Shown here: one piece after another, positions 61,774 to 64,000 of the stretch
Position numbering within the stretch: position 1 is the first letter of the stretch
Layout: each line of letters opens with the position of its first letter
Assembly: GCF_016785095.1 (NCBI RefSeq)
Contig: NZ_JAEKJB010000015.1
Span: 124,001 to 188,000 of the forward strand
DNA from: Alloalcanivorax marinus
GTDB taxonomy: Bacteria; Pseudomonadota; Gammaproteobacteria; Pseudomonadales; Alcanivoracaceae
Reading direction: 5' to 3'
Length of the DNA: 64,000 nucleotides
The notes under the pieces: model-generated
The model's database searches: none
Seen by the model: only the letters and a program-made list of their open reading frames with translations
Told to the model about the DNA's origin: nothing
Made by a program: the position numbers and the translations under genes

Positions 61774-63612
61774 TCAGTGCCGATAGAAGCGCGACATGTC
61801 CCGCAGCACCGCCACCAGCCGGTCGCGAACCCGGACCATCACCGCGTCGCGGTCGGCCACCGGCTCGTCGCTGGAACCGGCCACCGCCATTTCGCCGAGC
61901 CCGCCGGCGTTCATCGGCATCGCCACCTTGTAGCGGGGCCCCAGGTAGGCCACCGCGTCCCAACTGGCCGCCAGCCGGTAGCGGTCCGGCGGGGCCTGGT
62001 CCAGGGGCAGCCCCACCGCATAGTCCGCCGGCGGGTTGGTGACCCCGAGCAGGGCAAGCAGGGTGGGCGCCACATCCAGGTGACTGGTGGGGGTGGCGAC
62101 CACGCCGCCGGGCACACCGGGGCCGGCCAGCACCAACGGTACGCGCACCTGCTCATCGTGGAACTCCGAGTTGTGCCCCCAGCGGCCATGTTCCATGAAT
62201 TCCTCGCCATGATCGCCGGTGATCACCACCAGGGTGTCATCCAGCCGATCATCGCGCTCCAGCCGGTCCAGCACCCGGCCCAGTTGCTGGTCCAGGTGAT
62301 GCACCGAGTTGATGTAGCGGTTGAAGATGCCGGGCATGTCCTCGTGCACATCCATGGTGGCATAGTTCAACTCGCGCAGGTAATCCGACCGGATCACGCT
62401 CTCCTCGGGGAAGTAGTAACGGGCATGGGGGGATTCAAAGAACATGAAGCCGAAGAAAGGCCGGTTCTGGTCGGCGCCGATGAAGTCCAGCAGCCGGGTC
62501 ACGTTGCGCCGATCGCGCTGCCAACCCGGTCCTTCATCGTCGCTGACCATGGCCGGGGAAGGCACGGTGGCGAACACGGTCTGGTCGAACTCCGGATAGC
62601 TGAAGCGGGCGCTGGTGAAGAGCCCCGGCCGATAACCGCGCCGCAGCAATTCGCTGACCAGCACCGGCGGTCGGCGGCTCTCGCGGAACGGGAACCAGTA
62701 ATTCCCCGGTAAGCCATAGAACAGCGAGAAGATGCCCATGCGGGTGCCATTGCCGCCACTCATGTGGTCGCTGTAGCGCCGCCCGTGGCGTTCCGCGAAA
62801 CGCCACAGATTGGGCATGATCTCCGGGGTCAGCATGTCCGCGCGCAGGGACTCCGCCACCAGGAAAAGCACATTGGGCGACGGCGCCCCGGACGCGCTGC
62901 GCAGTGGGTGCAGCGGGTACTTCAGCGGACCATCGGCGGACACCGACCATTGCTCACGGGGCGGCGCCGTGTAGCCCAGATCCCGGGCCAGTCCCTCGAA
63001 GGTGGCCGGTTGATAGAACGGCACCGCCCGCGCCGCGTTCAGCACCGGCCGGTAGCCGTTCAGATCGCTCAGGCCGTAGGCCACCCGCTCGCCGGCCATG
63101 CACAGCAGCAACACCACCAGCAACCCGCGCCAACCACGGCGATGGCCGGGGTGGCGGCGAACCAGCGCCATCAGCGCCGCTTCCAGGGCCACCACCGCCA
63201 GGACCATCGCCGCCACCGTGGGCAGGGTACCGTCGCCACCGCCCATGGAATCGATACCCCCTGGCGTCACCAGCAGATTCCAGACGAACCCGTTGATGTG
63301 GAACCCGTAAAGCTCATGGATCTGGCTGTCCACCAGCAACAGCAGCAAGGTCACCGAGGCCAGCAGCACCGCCAGCCCCCGCGCCAACAGCGGGCTCAGC
63401 CATCGGTGACACAAGGCACTCAGTAGCCAGGCGGGAAGCAGGTAGAGCGCCGCGTAACCGGCCAGGGCGGCGATCAGAAACACGGCGGCGCCGAGCGGGT
63501 CCGGCGGCAGCAGCACGGCGCGACCGACATACCCCCCCACCGCCAGCAGCAGCAGGTAGTTAACGGTGAAAAAGGCGCCGGGGAAAGCGGCGCGGGGCTG
63601 GGCCTGATCCAT
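61774..63612 (-). CDS. LapC/PbgA (YejM)-like sulfatase-fold membrane protein
   Basis: A 612-residue inner-membrane protein with about five TM helices in the first 190 residues and a periplasmic alkaline-phosphatase/sulfatase-like domain. Domain hallmarks are NVLFLVAESLRADML, the GNGTRMG segment (Thr290 at the nucleophile position) and ITGDHGEEFMEHG (Asp467, His468). The layout matches YejM/PbgA/LapC, which in E. coli controls LpxC stability through LapB and so sets lipopolysaccharide synthesis. Unlike enterobacterial PbgA, hydrolase residues look largely intact, so real phosphoester or sulfate hydrolysis is not excluded. Confidence 0.82.
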   Translation of the reverse strand: MDQAQPRAAFPGAFFTVNYLLLLAVGGYVGRAVLLPPDPLGAAVFLIAALAGYAALYLLPAWLLSALCHRWLSPLLARGLAVLLASVTLLLLLVDSQIHELYGFHINGFVWNLLVTPGGIDSMGGGDGTLPTVAAMVLAVVALEAALMALVRRHPGHRRGWRGLLVVLLLCMAGERVAYGLSDLNGYRPVLNAARAVPFYQPATFEGLARDLGYTAPPREQWSVSADGPLKYPLHPLRSASGAPSPNVLFLVAESLRADMLTPEIMPNLWRFAERHGRRYSDHMSGGNGTRMGIFSLFYGLPGNYWFPFRESRRPPVLVSELLRRGYRPGLFTSARFSYPEFDQTVFATVPSPAMVSDDEGPGWQRDRRNVTRLLDFIGADQNRPFFGFMFFESPHARYYFPEESVIRSDYLRELNYATMDVHEDMPGIFNRYINSVHHLDQQLGRVLDRLERDDRLDDTLVVITGDHGEEFMEHGRWGHNSEFHDEQVRVPLVLAGPGVPGGVVATPTSHLDVAPTLLALLGVTNPPADYAVGLPLDQAPPDRYRLAASWDAVAYLGPRYKVAMPMNAGGLGEMAVAGSSDEPVADRDAVMVRVRDRLVAVLRDMSRFYRH

Positions 63613-63688
63613 GATGCGGGGTTACCGGTCGCTGCGGAAACCCCGCATCATGGTCATTGAAGCTTAACGAAACCTGAAAGCATGACGC

Positions 63689-64000
63689 TCAGGGAGGCGT
63701 CGGCGCCTCCGGCAGGTCCGGCACCGCGAACAGACGGCGGGACAGCGCCACCCGGGACGCGGCCGCTTCGGTGCCGGCGTCCTCGCCGCGCGCCTCCAGG
63801 TGGTCCTCGATCAGCCGGCAGCGGCGCAGCAGGCCGTCGTCGTTGGCGATCTGGATGTTCAGCCCGGGGCGGGCGTTGAGCTCCAGCATCAGCGGGCCCT
63901 TGTGCTTGTCCATCACCAGGTCCACGCCCAGGTAGCCCAGGCCGGTGAGGTCGTAGCAGCGCGCCGCCAGGGCCAGGCATTGGTCCCAGTCGGGCACCTG
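63689..64000 (-). CDS. ATP-grasp alpha-L-glutamate ligase-related protein, C-terminal part (cut by window edge)
   Basis: Only about the last 103 codons are inside the window; the reading frame stays open to position 64000. The segment LGYLGVDLVMDKHKGPLMLE, then LNARPGLNIQIAN, is the metal- and ATP-binding end of the ATP-grasp fold in RimK-related ligases (the group often called alpha-L-glutamate ligase-related). Such genes usually neighbour a membrane transglutaminase-like protein and a RimB-type zinc protease; those would lie outside this window. It ends 77 bp from the LapC-like gene start on the same strand. Confidence 0.8.
   Translation of the reverse strand, partial: QVPDWDQCLALAARCYDLTGLGYLGVDLVMDKHKGPLMLELNARPGLNIQIANDDGLLRRCRLIEDHLEARGEDAGTEAAASRVALSRRLFAVPDLPEAPTPP

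Overview
The window is a high-GC, densely coded segment of a gammaproteobacterial chromosome. Gene order points to the Pseudomonas/Alcanivorax side of the class: hemE-gltD-gltB-damX-aroB-aroK-pilQPONM-ponA-malic enzyme-rpmE-priA-argS-SPOR-hslVU-ubiEJB-hisE-tatABC, and later ntrC-ntrB-DUF4124-glnA, match blocks I remember from Pseudomonas aeruginosa. The REP-type palindromes, the biotin cluster and the accessory genes would fit an Alcanivorax-like oil or marine bacterium, but that genus call is inference. No rRNA, tRNA, insertion sequence, prophage or CRISPR array was recognised. Both edges cut a gene: leuA on the left and an ATP-grasp ligase on the right. LAYOUT. 1-2.7 kb: 5' part of leuA, a divergent Lrp/AsnC regulator, a small flavodoxin-fold oxidoreductase and a PEBP-family protein, with two REP palindrome pairs. 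2.7-7.4 kb: a biotin operon bioB-bioF-bioH-bioC-bioD on the minus strand, with a candidate BirA operator over its -35 box. 7.4-11.2 kb: comF, a ComB-like phosphatase, an acyl-CoA dehydrogenase, a pterin dehydratase and a hotdog protein. 11.2-13.7 kb: a possible small RNA and an IgaA/UmoB homologue, a membrane stress-control protein best known from enteric bacteria. 13.7-29.2 kb: haem, glutamate and chorismate synthesis and the type IV pilus assembly operon, all on the minus strand. 29.4-43.4 kb: penicillin-binding protein 1A, malic enzyme, L31, PriA, an MFS/HlyD efflux pair, ArgS, a SPOR protein and the HslVU protease. 43.5-49.1 kb: ubiquinone genes ubiE-ubiJ-ubiB, hisE and the Tat translocase. 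49-55 kb: envelope proteins and small enzymes, including a divergent pair with overlapping start codons. 55-60.4 kb: the nitrogen regulon core ntrC, ntrB and glnA, where glnA has a sigma-54 promoter and two NtrC sites. 60.3-64 kb: a TusA-like sulfur carrier next to a PP-loop/NFACT-R protein (a possible RNA thiolation pair), a LapC/PbgA-like sulfatase-fold membrane protein and the edge of a RimK-related ligase. MOST UNUSUAL SIGNAL. Four intergenic elements share one design: inverted arrays of 7-8 bp tandem units that start at, or within about 15 nt of, the stop codon of the upstream gene (comF, gltD, the SPOR gene and hslU). They face each other across a core. Two copies share a 15-bp core sequence and inner arms, and one encloses a terminator. 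Separately, a 34-4-34 palindrome lies between glnA and the DUF4124 gene.
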